A stretch of 64,000 bases of DNA from Bacillota bacterium (GCA_021820965.1 JAKACZ010000011.1:31241-95240); one strand, 5' to 3'; positions 27,636-36,420 are shown, numbered from the stretch's first letter. Made by a program: numbers and translations. The notes: generated by a model not told the origin, from the letters alone.

Positions 27636-29159
27636 TTATGTCTTGGACGCGACGCCCTTAACGCGTTGGGAGCCGTCCGATTTTCCGGCACCCATTGTCG
27701 TTGAGCGAACCTGCCTCTCGCCCTTCAACAGCCACACCACGGCCAGTCCAAGCACTAAGGGCACAATCACGCCGTGATCAATCATCAAGTCGACCCAGTC
27801 GTGGACCACAAATGACACAATGGCCCCAAAGGCGCCCAGTCCCATGGCGAATTGAAAGGGCGTCAGCGTTTCGGATCGAGCCTTTAGCACCCCAATGCTA
27901 TGACGAATCCAGGACCACTCTAGCCACAATGCGGCGACAATACCCAACACCCCCAAATCGGCGCCCCATTCCAAGTACAGATTTTGGGCCGTTGGCGAGG
28001 CCAACACGAGTCCCGCCACCGGATGCAACATCGAATAGCGGTGAAATCCACCTAAGCCGACCCCTAACATGGGGTGCTGACGCATGGCATTGAGCGCATC
28101 TTTCCAAATATAGAGGCGGTGTAGCATGTCAAAGTGCCCCCTGGGATGCAAGACCGCGGTGACCGTGGAACTGAGACGCCCGCCGGTTGTCTGACGCGAC
28201 GGCGCGGCAACACTATGACTCAAATTGGTTTTACCCAAAAGGTAAATGGCGCCAAAGGAGATGATGGGAACGAGAATGCCTGGAATCACGAAGTGCCGGT
28301 TTATCATTTCACGGCCGCGTAACGCCCAGGCGACGACTCCCATGAATCCTATCGCCGCCACCGACGCAACCCAGGCCCCGCGTGAAAACGAAGCAATCAC
28401 ACTCAGCGCCACCAGTGCAGCCACGCCCCAAGCCCACCAACTGCGTGCCCACTTCGGCCCGTAACCAATCAGCGCCGCCACGAAGGCAAAGACCATCGAT
28501 TCAAATCCCCCGAAGGGATTCGGTTGACCAAAGACCGCATCCGCACGAACGTGGTGCACATCCACGATATTGGCGGCCGGACCAATTTGAAAAAGAAATT
28601 GATAAAGCCCATAAATGGCCAGCAGCGCGGCAATGGTGAACAAGGCGCCCATAATGAGCTTCCAATTGTCCTCTGACAACGAAATCTCGTGGGTAATCGC
28701 CACCAGTACCACGAAGAACTCCACGTATTCGAAAATCTTAATCACGGTGGCGCCGGGCGCAAGCGCAGAGGCTAGCGACAATACAGATAGTACCAGCAGC
28801 AACACCATCGGCCGCCAAAACGGGCTGCCCATCCACCGCTGCCACAGGGATTCTCGATGTTCTCGCCACGAGCTCACAGCTAGCCGAATGGCCATCATGA
28901 TGGCCATCACGTCAGATAAATTCAAATGATGGTGATGGAAGGTCAGGCCGAAGGGGAAAGGAGCGGCGATAATGTATACCGCCAAGGCCCCCGGCAATGA
29001 TAGTGTCGTCAGCCAGGCAAATCCCACACTTAAGGCCACAATCCCGAGCGGCGGAACCACATAGGCCAAAATCACGCCAGCCGCCAACACTAGACCTGGC
29101 CATATAAGACGAGAAAAGTTTGGCTTTCGCATCCCCCATACGCCCTCGACCGACTTCAT
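27636..29159 (-). CDS. O-antigen ligase (WaaL/Wzy-like) family membrane protein
   Basis: A 507-residue protein with roughly twelve transmembrane segments. The large extracytoplasmic loop (about residues 300-380) has WKDALNAMRQHPMLGVGLGGF followed by PTAQNLYLEWGADLG; this H-P-x-x-G-x-G plus N-x-x-L-E pattern marks the Wzy_C/O-antigen ligase superfamily. It joins or polymerises lipid-linked glycans at the outer face of the membrane. In a Gram-positive this probably concerns exopolysaccharide or a surface glycan. ATG 29159 is chosen for GGAGG upstream. It stands alone, with no glycosyltransferase cluster nearby. Confidence 0.88.
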   Translation of the reverse strand: MKSVEGVWGMRKPNFSRLIWPGLVLAAGVILAYVVPPLGIVALSVGFAWLTTLSLPGALAVYIIAAPFPFGLTFHHHHLNLSDVMAIMMAIRLAVSSWREHRESLWQRWMGSPFWRPMVLLLVLSVLSLASALAPGATVIKIFEYVEFFVVLVAITHEISLSEDNWKLIMGALFTIAALLAIYGLYQFLFQIGPAANIVDVHHVRADAVFGQPNPFGGFESMVFAFVAALIGYGPKWARSWWAWGVAALVALSVIASFSRGAWVASVAAIGFMGVVAWALRGREMINRHFVIPGILVPIISFGAIYLLGKTNLSHSVAAPSRQTTGGRLSSTVTAVLHPRGHFDMLHRLYIWKDALNAMRQHPMLGVGLGGFHRYSMLHPVAGLVLASPTAQNLYLEWGADLGVLGIVAALWLEWSWIRHSIGVLKARSETLTPFQFAMGLGAFGAIVSFVVHDWVDLMIDHGVIVPLVLGLAVVWLLKGERQVRSTTMGAGKSDGSQRVKGVASKT

Positions 29160-29830
29160 TCTCCGCAACCTCCTTAGATGTCCTTCCTCGAACCGCTGTC
29201 ACGTGATTAGATTTATCTATAAAGGTTGCTACAAAAATCCGAATCTCCACATGGGATTGTTTACACTGCCCAGGCCCCTCCGTGGTCTCGTGACGGTCGC
29301 CCGTCACACACCCCTCGTAAGGGTGGGAGATGCAACTTGCTAACATGCACAACCGGAGAATGCAACTCGCCACTGACGTCTGGCCTAAAAGATTCAGACC
29401 AATGGCACTCTGAGCTCAAATAGACTTGCGCCCGAGCAGTTAGTCCCACCCACTTTTCCTTCGCCGCAGAGATGCCTGGCATGGGGCAACGGGATACAAA
29501 CGAGAACCGCGTCCCATTCGCCGTAGGTGACCGCCTCCGCTGAATGGCCAGCGCAGATGGAAAATTGACCATGGCCCAATACCTCTGTCGCCGATCCCGG
29601 GAGGCATAACCTCCGGCCTGGGGTGAACGTACCGACCCGGTGTGCGGCAGGCGTAACGCTGGGAAGCGTCCCCATTTTGTCAACGTATCGTTATGGTGAA
29701 AACTTACAGGCGTGGAGATGCCCGCGACCAAAGGTCCATCGTCACGCCGATGGCCACGGTGGGGATCATGGGTGGCGGCACCTTCTCCGAGTTCATGCTG
29801 GCCACTAAGAGCGGAAAGACACCCTCATTC
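29160..29830. other. Gene-free or heavily decayed stretch
   Basis: About 670 bases with overlapping frames on both strands and no start with a binding site. It includes the promoter region of the ligase gene at its left end. The right end grades into the DUF1906 remnant. Confidence 0.4.
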
Positions 29831-29834
29831 GATG

Positions 29835-30424
29835 CCCCGGGCACGTTGACCCAGCCGTCACGGCCACCGCCCAACGGCTGTATGCGGCACTGGGGCCGGA
29901 GAAACGATGACCGCAAACCCACCGACATAAATAATTGCAAGGGGCACAACTCGCACTAATGTTGGTCCAGGGATGGGCAACAAACATGGTGCAAAAGTGG
30001 ACCGGAACGTACCGAGGGCAACAAGCCGGCAGCGAGGCTTCCGCAATCGGATACCTCGCCGGATGCTCAATTTGGTTAGACTGGGAAGTTGGCGCATGGG
30101 AATCAGGGACGACGGCGAAGGAGTGCTTCACATGGATTGACGACTGGGCAGCCGCAATCAGAAGTGCAGGCTATGCCCCGGGCATCTATGTAGGCGAAAC
30201 AACCGGCAAGCCCCTTGATTCGTCTCAGTTAGGGAGTTGGAACTCAGTGAATTCTGGAAAGCGCATGATGCTGGTGTCAGCGTGTCACCCACTGGGTATC
30301 AAATGAAGCAAACCACTTCCCAACAGCAGGTTACCCTATCAGGTCAGACGAATGGGTCGACTATGATGTCACAGAGAATGACAATAACAGCCGGACCCCT
30401 ATTGCCGAGTATTACGTACCTTAG
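29835..30424 (+). pseudogene. DUF1906 (Rv2525c-like, glycoside-hydrolase-like) remnant
   Basis: The pieces AVTATAQRLYAALGP, RGQQAGSEASAIGYLAGCSI, WLDWEVGAW, WAAAIRSAGYAPGIYVG, PTGYQMKQTTSQQQV and DEWVDYDVTENDNN follow each other in order but in three frames. The last ends at a TAG at 30422-30424. The acidic residues and the GIYVG strand recall the DUF1906 barrel, proposed to act on cell-wall glycans. It has at least two frameshifts and an interrupted N-terminus, so it is a pseudogene. Confidence 0.65.
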
Positions 30425-30644
30425 CGAGGCTAACCCTCTAGCCGCCACGTCTGACCCGAGGCATGGAGATTGAGTGGGAACGCGTGGAGTTGAAAGGGCG
30501 GACGGCCGCCGTCGCGAGTCAGATACAGGGTTCGATTTGCCAAGACCCAAGCTACAGAAGGCGTGGCAAGTACCGGCATCTACACATGGATCTTAGGAGT
30601 CAAAGGAATATATGCTGGTATTGTCTGCCACGTGCGCCCGTGAT

Positions 30645-31455
30645 TTACCGTACGATACCCCATGTCAGCCGCTGATCGTTATCTTGGGTTTGATACTGGA
30701 CAAGCAACGCTCCTACACGGTCGGCATGGGAAAACACGGGGCCTGCAACGGCAGTTGTCGCAGAGAAATTCGAGGATTGGGGAATTTTCACGGTTAGCCA
30801 CTTGTTTCCCGCATCGGAACTGCGGTAAAGGAACACGCAGCCATTCGTACTCGTCAAGAGCCAACCGATCCGGGGGGGTTCGAAAGTGAGACATTGAGCA
30901 GCACCGGTTGGAATCGCAGATGACAGACTGTTCATGACGTGCCTCCAGTGCGATCCGCCGTCAGTAGTGCGGTAGATTACGGGCGGCAAAAGCCCTGCTC
31001 CGCCCACTCCATTCAAGGTCATCCAACCATCGCGAGAATTGACGAATGTTAAGTGGGCCACTGACTCGACCAAGGGATTTTTTGACCGTAATGAATGAAT
31101 AATGCCATCGGTGCCCGTTGTCTACGGTCCACGATACGTCTACGGCGTCTTTAGTTGGACTATGCCATGCTAGGCAAACGATCTGCTGTTTACTGCCATC
31201 GTGGGCACCGCGACAAAGGCATTCTTGTCAGAAATTGCCTGTAGCTGCGGCGTAGGTGGAGTCTTTAATGGTACTAGCTGCCACTGTGATCCGTCGGTAA
31301 GGGTCGAAATAACCTTGAACGGATGCGATTGGTAGCCGGCAACCCATACTCGACACCCAGCCGCGGCAACACCCACAGGTTCGAAGGAGGAACTAAGCTT
31401 GAAAAGTTTCGCATGGGATGGAGGTGCTTGCGGAGTGGGAGTCGCCAAATTTGCT
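30645..31455 (-). pseudogene. Third YCF48/BNR-repeat protein, N-terminally truncated and frameshifted
   Basis: The minus strand gives ANLATPTPQAPPSHAKLFKL just after a G13 tract, then VAAAGCRVWVAGYQ. In other frames it continues VDNGHRWHYSF, VNSRDGWMTLNG, TTDGGSHWRHVM and SSDAGNKWLTVK. These are the same Asp-box repeats as in the copies at 10767 and 20648. The lipoprotein signal is absent and at least two frame changes are needed. Confidence 0.7.
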
Positions 31456-31468
31456 CCCCCCCCCCCCC
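31456..31468. repeat. C13/G13 homopolymer tract
   Basis: Thirteen consecutive C on the plus strand, exactly at the junction of the YCF48 remnant and the VOC remnant. It is the longest mononucleotide run noticed in the window. Confidence 0.9.
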
Positions 31469-31474
31469 ACCAAG

Positions 31475-31640
31475 AAGCCCGCAGCAGACGAGCAACTTCG
31501 GGGGTTTCGATGAGAAGACAGCTCTCCTTGTATCCGGAAGAAAGCCATGGGTGAGTTGCTCAGGATGTACGGAAGGCCAAGAATATCCCGATAGAATGCG
31601 ATGGCATGATCGAGGTCACGCGCGGGCAGGCGACTTGGCC
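31475..31640 (-). pseudogene. VOC/glyoxalase-family remnant
   Basis: The frame reads LPARDLDHAIAFYRDILGLP then SNSPMAFFRIQG, a typical first beta-alpha-beta unit of VOC metalloenzymes. A shifted frame continues with LLIETPE. Only about 50 residues survive before the G13 tract. Confidence 0.6.
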
Positions 31641-32182
31641 CAGCTTGCGAATTAATGCTGACGGGGTCGGTAGCGCCTTTTCCGCTATGGGTCTCGTCCG
31701 TGGAGTACGACCGGCGGTGCTGAAAAGTCTTCCTCAAAATCACCCAACTCTCTCGTGTTCCCCCGAGAATTTGGCAATTCGAAATATCGATGGAGTACTC
31801 ATATTCATGCAGGGTTTTTTTCGTATCGTAGGGAAGGCCAATTGAATTCCTATCGACAAATTGCGGCTCCAACGTATCCGTCCGTGATTGGCCGATTGTA
31901 ATATCAGCCGCAGTTATGAGATCCGTATGCGTTAGGCTGCGGTTGTGATTGGCAGTCGAAAATTCCCCGGGAACGTCCGAGAGCCCCAGCGGTGCCGAGG
32001 AAACCGTGCCCGCGCACGATCAGGCGACGACCTGTTTAGCCAGTGCTAGCTACCCCCGAGCGCATCCGCTGAGCACTGCGGGTTCCGCACGGGACCGGGA
32101 AAAGCTGAAGGAGATGATCATAGCTTTTTTCTAACCAAGGATCTGATGGGCGAACAGCATCGCCAGCAGCAACGCCCCGACG
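31641..32182. other. Gene-free stretch
   Basis: About 540 bases. No gene, RNA or repeat is recognised. A short AAAGCTGAAGGAG sequence at 32100 resembles a binding site but is followed by no frame. Confidence 0.4.
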
Positions 32183-32986
32183 TTAACTTCTTACCGCGTC
32201 GGGAAAAAAGTGAAGCTGCATGGATATCAGCGCCTTGAACGCTTCGGCCCGGCCGTCTGAGCGTTCGCCCAAGTGATCACGATATAGCCTCTCGGCCTCG
32301 CCGGTAAAATATTGTGACAGCATTGGCCACTCCGGGATGTCAAACTGCGACACATGCGCTTTCATCGCCTTGAGCTTGTCTTCCCAGGTGTCGGTGACAT
32401 CAATATACACATTGGGGTAGGCTGAGCCGTAAAAAGCGGCCTGGGGTACCGCGCAAGGCTCGCCCTGATCCCGAAACATCACACGATTTTTGGCGTAAAT
32501 TAACGCCGCCGCTACCGCCTTGCCCGTTTTCACGTGATCGGGATGGCTCTCATACGGTGTCCAAGGGTCCACCGTCATCACCAGTTCTGGCCGAAACTGC
32601 CGAATCAGGGCCACCAGGGTGGACATGAGCTGGTACTCCGACCAATTCCCGCCATCCTCGAATCCGAGATTGTAGCTTTCTTCCACGCCTAAAATGCGGT
32701 TGGCGTCCTGACGCTCTGCGCGGCGGATTCGAACCATATCCGCCATCGTCACCACCGCGTTGGGTGAGCTGGACGCAGTCGTCCCATAGGCGCTTTGAAC
32801 CTCCGCCCCGGCACGCCCGTCCGTAACCGTTAAATAGGTGACCCGCGTTCCCTGGTCGCACCACCGTTTGACCGTGCCGCCAGCGCCCACCTCGTTATCG
32901 TCCGGATGGGGCTCTATCACCAGCACACTCGACACATCCATCAGTTCCGGCAGACCGAACATCTGGCGCGCGGTTTGATAATCCAT
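32183..32986 (-). CDS. LmbE/PIG-L-type N-acetylglucosaminyl deacetylase (BshB2-like)
   Basis: A 267-residue zinc-dependent deacetylase. VLVIEPHPDDNEVGAGG near residue 25 holds the H-x-D-D metal and catalytic site, and YESHPDHVKTGKA near 145 supplies the second zinc histidine. Family members deacetylate GlcNAc-malate in bacillithiol synthesis, or related sugars. Two bshB-type genes are common in Firmicutes, so the exact substrate is open. AGGAGGAGG precedes the ATG. It is downstream of, and 20 bases from, the DUF423 gene on the same strand, probably one transcript. Confidence 0.87.
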   Translation of the reverse strand: MDYQTARQMFGLPELMDVSSVLVIEPHPDDNEVGAGGTVKRWCDQGTRVTYLTVTDGRAGAEVQSAYGTTASSSPNAVVTMADMVRIRRAERQDANRILGVEESYNLGFEDGGNWSEYQLMSTLVALIRQFRPELVMTVDPWTPYESHPDHVKTGKAVAAALIYAKNRVMFRDQGEPCAVPQAAFYGSAYPNVYIDVTDTWEDKLKAMKAHVSQFDIPEWPMLSQYFTGEAERLYRDHLGERSDGRAEAFKALISMQLHFFPDAVRS

Positions 32987-33006
32987 CTGCTATCCTCCTC
33001 CTCAGG

Positions 33007-33381
33007 TTAAACGCCGTGAAGCATTTGCAGCGCCAGCAACGCCCAGCCGGCCAAAAAGCACAGTCCGCCAATGGGCGTGATGACGCCTAGGCGGCGCGGG
33101 AGGCGCTCTGCGGTTAAGGCGTAGAGACTGCCGGAAAAGAGCACAATGCCGACGATAAAGAGCCATGCGGCCAACGGCAGAAGTCCTGCCCTGGGAAGTA
33201 TCGCGGCAAACATCCCAGCCGCCCACGCGGCGACCCCGTGGATGAGTTGGTATTGCACCCCGGTTTGGTACGTTTTGATCTGCTCGTCCTGAACTCGCGT
33301 TGACAGCCCATGGGCTCCAAAGGCGCCCAGCGCCACTCCCAGGAACGCCAATAGCGCCCCAATCAAAGCCGCAGTACTCAT
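33007..33381 (-). CDS. DUF423 small membrane protein (YwdK-like)
   Basis: A 124-residue protein with four transmembrane segments. The conserved family start ALLAFLGVALGAFGAHGL is followed by YQTGVQYQLIHGVA. It ends with GGLCFLAGWALLAL. GAGGGATAAG precedes the ATG. The function of DUF423 proteins is unknown. It is the first gene of a probable two-gene unit with the deacetylase. Confidence 0.9.
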   Translation of the reverse strand: MSTAALIGALLAFLGVALGAFGAHGLSTRVQDEQIKTYQTGVQYQLIHGVAAWAAGMFAAILPRAGLLPLAAWLFIVGIVLFSGSLYALTAERLPRRLGVITPIGGLCFLAGWALLALQMLHGV

Positions 33382-33941
33382 AACTTATCCCTCATCCAGA
33401 CATCCGCAAAAATCGCCTCAAATTCCCCGTGATGCGGCTCGAACTCAAACGCCCGCCGAGCTAAAGCAAGACCGCAAGATCCCCGCGGCGGCGCCCGTGG
33501 AACCCTGGATCCGCTCTCTTCGCCATACGCCGCGAAAAGGCGTTAACCACCCCGAGTACCGACGAGGCGCGTCCCTATGAATGGGAACACTTGTGAGGAG
33601 GCGGCGATCATCTTCGCCTGGATGTAGCGCTACATAGCCGTCCTGTCGGGAGTGGGATGATCGTCCCACGCTGTCCGTTGCCGACGGCATCGCCACGACA
33701 GGGCGGGTGGGTTGCAAGCCCTTGGCAATCTGCGTCGCGACATTGCAGGTTGACATTGTGCCGCAGGATGGAGACATCCAGGAACGGTGTCTTCATACCA
33801 ATCCGTTGTTGGCGCAACCACACTCCAATGTCGCGTATGGCCCATTATAGCCTCAGCCGCCCGCGCCCATGCAAATACCGTCAGCCAGTCAATACCACCT
33901 CGGTCCTAGGGTAGCAAATGCGCTCCCGCTGCACAACGATG
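33382..33941. other. Gene-poor stretch, decayed coding DNA
   Basis: About 560 bases between DUF423 and spoIIM. Minus-strand frames such as TPFLDVSILRHNVNLQCRDA near 33795 look like fragments of a transposase-type protein but cannot be assigned. There is no start or binding site. Confidence 0.4.
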
Positions 33942-34571
33942 TCACATGCCCCAATGACCCAAAAGGTGCAGCAAAAATGGCGAAACATACGATTCAAGGG
34001 CGGTGCCAACCAGAGTTACGGCAGCCATCACAATCACCAGGCCGGTAAAAAAGGCGAACGCTTTGCCGACCCCGGGACCCTTGCGCCGGGCGGCAGGCGA
34101 AATCAGATCCCACGAAAATCCCAGAGCCACCGCGGCTGCAATCACCAACGCCGGTAGTAAAAAGATGTCGGCAATGCCCATGGTCGCCGTCCCAATGGCC
34201 GCGCCCCGCCATTGAAGACCTTGCACCAAAAAAGTGGCGGCGAACCCCAGCACAAATCCTCGAAAAAAAACGACCAGCAGCACCAGCGGCATCCCGGCCA
34301 CGGACACGCCCAGCACGTAGAGAAGCCCCAACAATTTGAGATTTTGCGCCAACGCCGGTTGAAATACGTGACGATATGTGGGCGCGGACGCCTCAAGATC
34401 GACGAACTGTTTCACATAGCTCATTAAGGACAGCCGATCTGCCACGGACAAAGTGCCGACGGCCAAGACTCCAAAGAGGACGCCGACCAGCATCGCCGCG
34501 ATAACCAGATAAAGGTGCGTGGTATAGCGGCCAAAGTGAGCCTGTAGGCGGTTGCCGGGCGCCGTAACCAT
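33942..34571 (-). CDS. spoIIM: Stage II sporulation protein M
   Basis: A 209-residue membrane protein with five or six hydrophobic segments, of the SpoIIM/DUF95 family. SpoIIM works with SpoIID and SpoIIP in septal peptidoglycan degradation and engulfment. The family region LKLLGLLYVLGVSVAGMPLVL and GFVLGFAATFL is seen near residues 85-125. ATG 34571 is preferred to 34652 because GGAGGTGGAGGG immediately precedes it. It is located 53 bases after a NUDIX gene, as in Bacillus where nudF and spoIIM are close together. Confidence 0.9.
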   Translation of the reverse strand: MVTAPGNRLQAHFGRYTTHLYLVIAAMLVGVLFGVLAVGTLSVADRLSLMSYVKQFVDLEASAPTYRHVFQPALAQNLKLLGLLYVLGVSVAGMPLVLLVVFFRGFVLGFAATFLVQGLQWRGAAIGTATMGIADIFLLPALVIAAAVALGFSWDLISPAARRKGPGVGKAFAFFTGLVIVMAAVTLVGTALESYVSPFLLHLLGHWGM

Positions 34572-34624
34572 CCCTCCACCTCCTGGGGGATAATATGTGG
34601 CGCCGTGTACCGGTAGACCAGCCG

Positions 34625-35152
34625 TCAGAACGGTACACGCCTCAACCACCACAAGAGGCCGGTAAGTAAAATCCCGTTGCTGGGCGGCGATTTACTTAAA
34701 TAATCTCGAACCTGGCGGCGGTCCCAGAGTTCAACCGCCACTTCCTCGTCTGGATCGAGCCTGGTCGGCCCAGCCCGAAGTCCCGACGCGAAATAAAGAT
34801 GGATCATTTCCGTGCTATACCCGGGGCTGGTGAAATAGCGATATAGCAGCCGCCAATGCTCCGCGGTGTAACCGGTTTCTTCCTGCAATTCACGCCGAGC
34901 GGCGGCCAGCGGCAACTCGCCCGCATCCACCAATCCCGCCGGAAGCTCCGCCAAGGAATGGCTCACCGCCCAGCGAAACTGCCGGACAATTACCACTTCG
35001 GCTGCGGCGGTCTCGGCCACAATCGCCACGGCACTAGGACGTTCCACCACCTCGCGAGTCGCCGGTCCAGACTTGGCCAGAACCGGATCAACCCGAACCG
35101 ACAGTACACGCCCCCTAAACACAACTTCCGGCCTTCCTCGCGGCTTTTCCAT
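34625..35152 (-). CDS. nudF: NUDIX hydrolase, ADP-ribose pyrophosphatase type
   Basis: A 175-residue enzyme. The Nudix box is complete: GLVDAGELPLAAARRELQEE followed by TGY. Upstream VIVRQFRWAVSHSLAELPAG is typical of ADP-ribose pyrophosphatases, and a downstream SPGYSTEMIHLYFA matches NudF. The start is uncertain: ATG 35152 fits family length, with a poorly spaced GAAGGG upstream. It is transcribed toward spoIIM. A SigE-like promoter and a microprotein gene diverge from its 5' side. Confidence 0.9.
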   Translation of the reverse strand: MEKPRGRPEVVFRGRVLSVRVDPVLAKSGPATREVVERPSAVAIVAETAAAEVVIVRQFRWAVSHSLAELPAGLVDAGELPLAAARRELQEETGYTAEHWRLLYRYFTSPGYSTEMIHLYFASGLRAGPTRLDPDEEVAVELWDRRQVRDYLSKSPPSNGILLTGLLWWLRRVPF

Positions 35153-35205
35153 CCCTTCGCGCCCCGGTCCGTAAGGGGCGCCCCACCTCCCTCGCATCCA
35201 CACCG

Positions 35206-35234
35206 CAATATTTTCGCACCACCCAACATAGACT
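35206..35234 (+). promoter_or_regulatory. Candidate SigE promoter of the MciZ-like gene
   Basis: CAATATT at 35206-35212 and CATAGACT at 35227-35234, separated by 14 bases, fit the SigE pattern (ATATT, 14-15 bases, CATANANT). The start codon of the microprotein lies 35 bases downstream. The same -10 (CATAGACA) occurs upstream of spoIIIAA. Confidence 0.55.
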
Positions 35235-35268
35235 ATGTCAGGTAGTCCCGACGAAGGAGTGGGATAGT

Positions 35269-35394
35269 ATGCGAAACGCCCTGGTCTTTCACGGAAGGGC
35301 GAAAGACCTCTTGGCATGGCTTAAATCGGCCCCGCTAACGCTGACCGTCGAGCAATATATCCGAATGCGGGAACACGGCCCTATGCGGGCTTAA
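35269..35394 (+). CDS. MciZ-like 41-residue microprotein (putative mother-cell FtsZ inhibitor)
   Basis: An ATG preceded by GAAGGAG encodes 41 residues ending at the TAA at 35392-35394. The sequence has ALVFHGRAKDLLAWLK and TVEQYIRMR. This follows the pattern of MciZ (in Bacillus about 40 residues: strand, then G-K-A-W-E-I-x-A-x-L, then T-V-x-x-[WY]-I), which binds the C-terminal part of FtsZ and blocks filament growth in the sporulating mother cell. It lies next to nudF and spoIIM, the neighbourhood where I recall mciZ in Bacillus, and has a SigE-like promoter. The 3' end overlaps the converging LSm gene by 14 bases. Homology is judged by eye only. Confidence 0.6.
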   Translation: MRNALVFHGRAKDLLAWLKSAPLTLTVEQYIRMREHGPMRA

Positions 35395-35689
35395 TGGAGC
35401 GCAGTGACTGTTTGAACACCAAGGTCGGCACACCGTCTGCGTCGTCGATGTGCAATGCGTAGGTGTCATATTCACGCAGCACCCCCACTAGGGTGGACCC
35501 GTCATCAAAGGTGAATAGAAGCGCCGCCTCATCGTCCACCCATTGACGGTATAGCACATCTTGCGCCGAGGTATGGCGCTCGTTAAAAACCCCCGATGGC
35601 TTTTTTGTCTTCGCCGCCGTGTGTGACTTTTGGGGAACGCGGACCGGCGCAGAGCCGTCCCGCGGAGGAATTTCGATCCGCCGAGTCAT
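35381..35689 (-). CDS. Hfq-like LSm-domain protein with a basic N-terminal extension
   Basis: 102 residues. Residues 1-45 are basic and probably disordered (RRIEIPPRDG, SHTAAKTKKPSG). Residues 46-102 resemble the Hfq/LSm fold: an N-terminal helix (VLYRQWVDDE), the Sm1-like strand set LLFTFDDGSTLVGVLREYDT, and an Sm2-like LVFKQSLRSIKP comparable with Hfq's VYKHAISTVVP. The Hfq histidine is replaced by Gln. This suggests an RNA-binding ring protein or a divergent relative. It is too different from canonical Hfq to be assigned that name. GGAAGGG precedes the ATG. Confidence 0.6.
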   Translation of the reverse strand: MTRRIEIPPRDGSAPVRVPQKSHTAAKTKKPSGVFNERHTSAQDVLYRQWVDDEAALLFTFDDGSTLVGVLREYDTYALHIDDADGVPTLVFKQSLRSIKPA

Positions 35690-35742
35690 ATGACCTGCCC
35701 TTCCAAATCATGTGTGCACCTGTGTAATTGCTCTCTTCCCAC

Positions 35743-36420
35743 TTATCCAATGACTCGCGACACTTTGCGATTCACGGCGTCCAAGACCGCGCGGACGCTG
35801 GCTCCTTGCCCGTCCCCGCGCTCTTCAGCCGATCCGATAAGGAGGGTTTCCCGACGCCGTCGGTCATACTGGCTGAGAGCCACCAGCACTACCGGGCGGT
35901 TGGCCAATGTTACCGTTCGGCATTCTGTCAAGACAATGGGGCCCACCAATCCCGGAATCCGATTGACGGCGTCAACCGCCGCCCACGCCATCACCTGGTA
36001 ATATTGGCTGGGCAAATAATGACCTGACCACTCACCGGTTACACGCTCTGCCTCGCCCTCGCCCCAGGCAAATACCACCCGTACTCTGGCGGTTTGCCGC
36101 AAAGAGTCCAAATCCATGTGATACTCATGGATCCAGAGCCTGCCCGACGCCCCACGGACGACAGGTTTGTCCGTGTCATCGGGCACAATTTGTGCCACTG
36201 ATATGCGTTTATGGTCTATTTTGAGATTCCACCGCGCTAAGAGTGCACTTTCGACGTCGCGAACCACCTGCTTGGGGGTCCGCTCAAGATTCGTCAGCAC
36301 ATGAATTTCCTCGACCGCCCCCCAATCATTCACCGCCACCGCGCACTTCATAACGGTGGGCAATTGACAAATTAGCGCTTCCATTTCCTCGACAGTCACT
36401 TCATTCGTAGGCTCATCCAA
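35743..36420 (-). CDS. Two-domain conserved hypothetical protein
   Basis: 225 residues beginning at TTG with AGAGGGG upstream. The N-terminal part (to about residue 85) reads KCAVAVNDWGAVEEIHVLTN then RTPKQVVRDVESALLARWNL and DHKRISVAQI, an ACT- or KH-like alpha/beta pattern. The C-terminal part (100-225) has ARVRVVFAWGEGEAERVTGE and YQVMAWAAVDAVNRI. I have the impression of a conserved Firmicutes family without known function but cannot name it. It lies 53 bases upstream of the LSm gene on the same strand, possibly in one unit. No membrane segment. Confidence 0.7.
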   Translation of the reverse strand: MDEPTNEVTVEEMEALICQLPTVMKCAVAVNDWGAVEEIHVLTNLERTPKQVVRDVESALLARWNLKIDHKRISVAQIVPDDTDKPVVRGASGRLWIHEYHMDLDSLRQTARVRVVFAWGEGEAERVTGEWSGHYLPSQYYQVMAWAAVDAVNRIPGLVGPIVLTECRTVTLANRPVVLVALSQYDRRRRETLLIGSAEERGDGQGASVRAVLDAVNRKVSRVIG

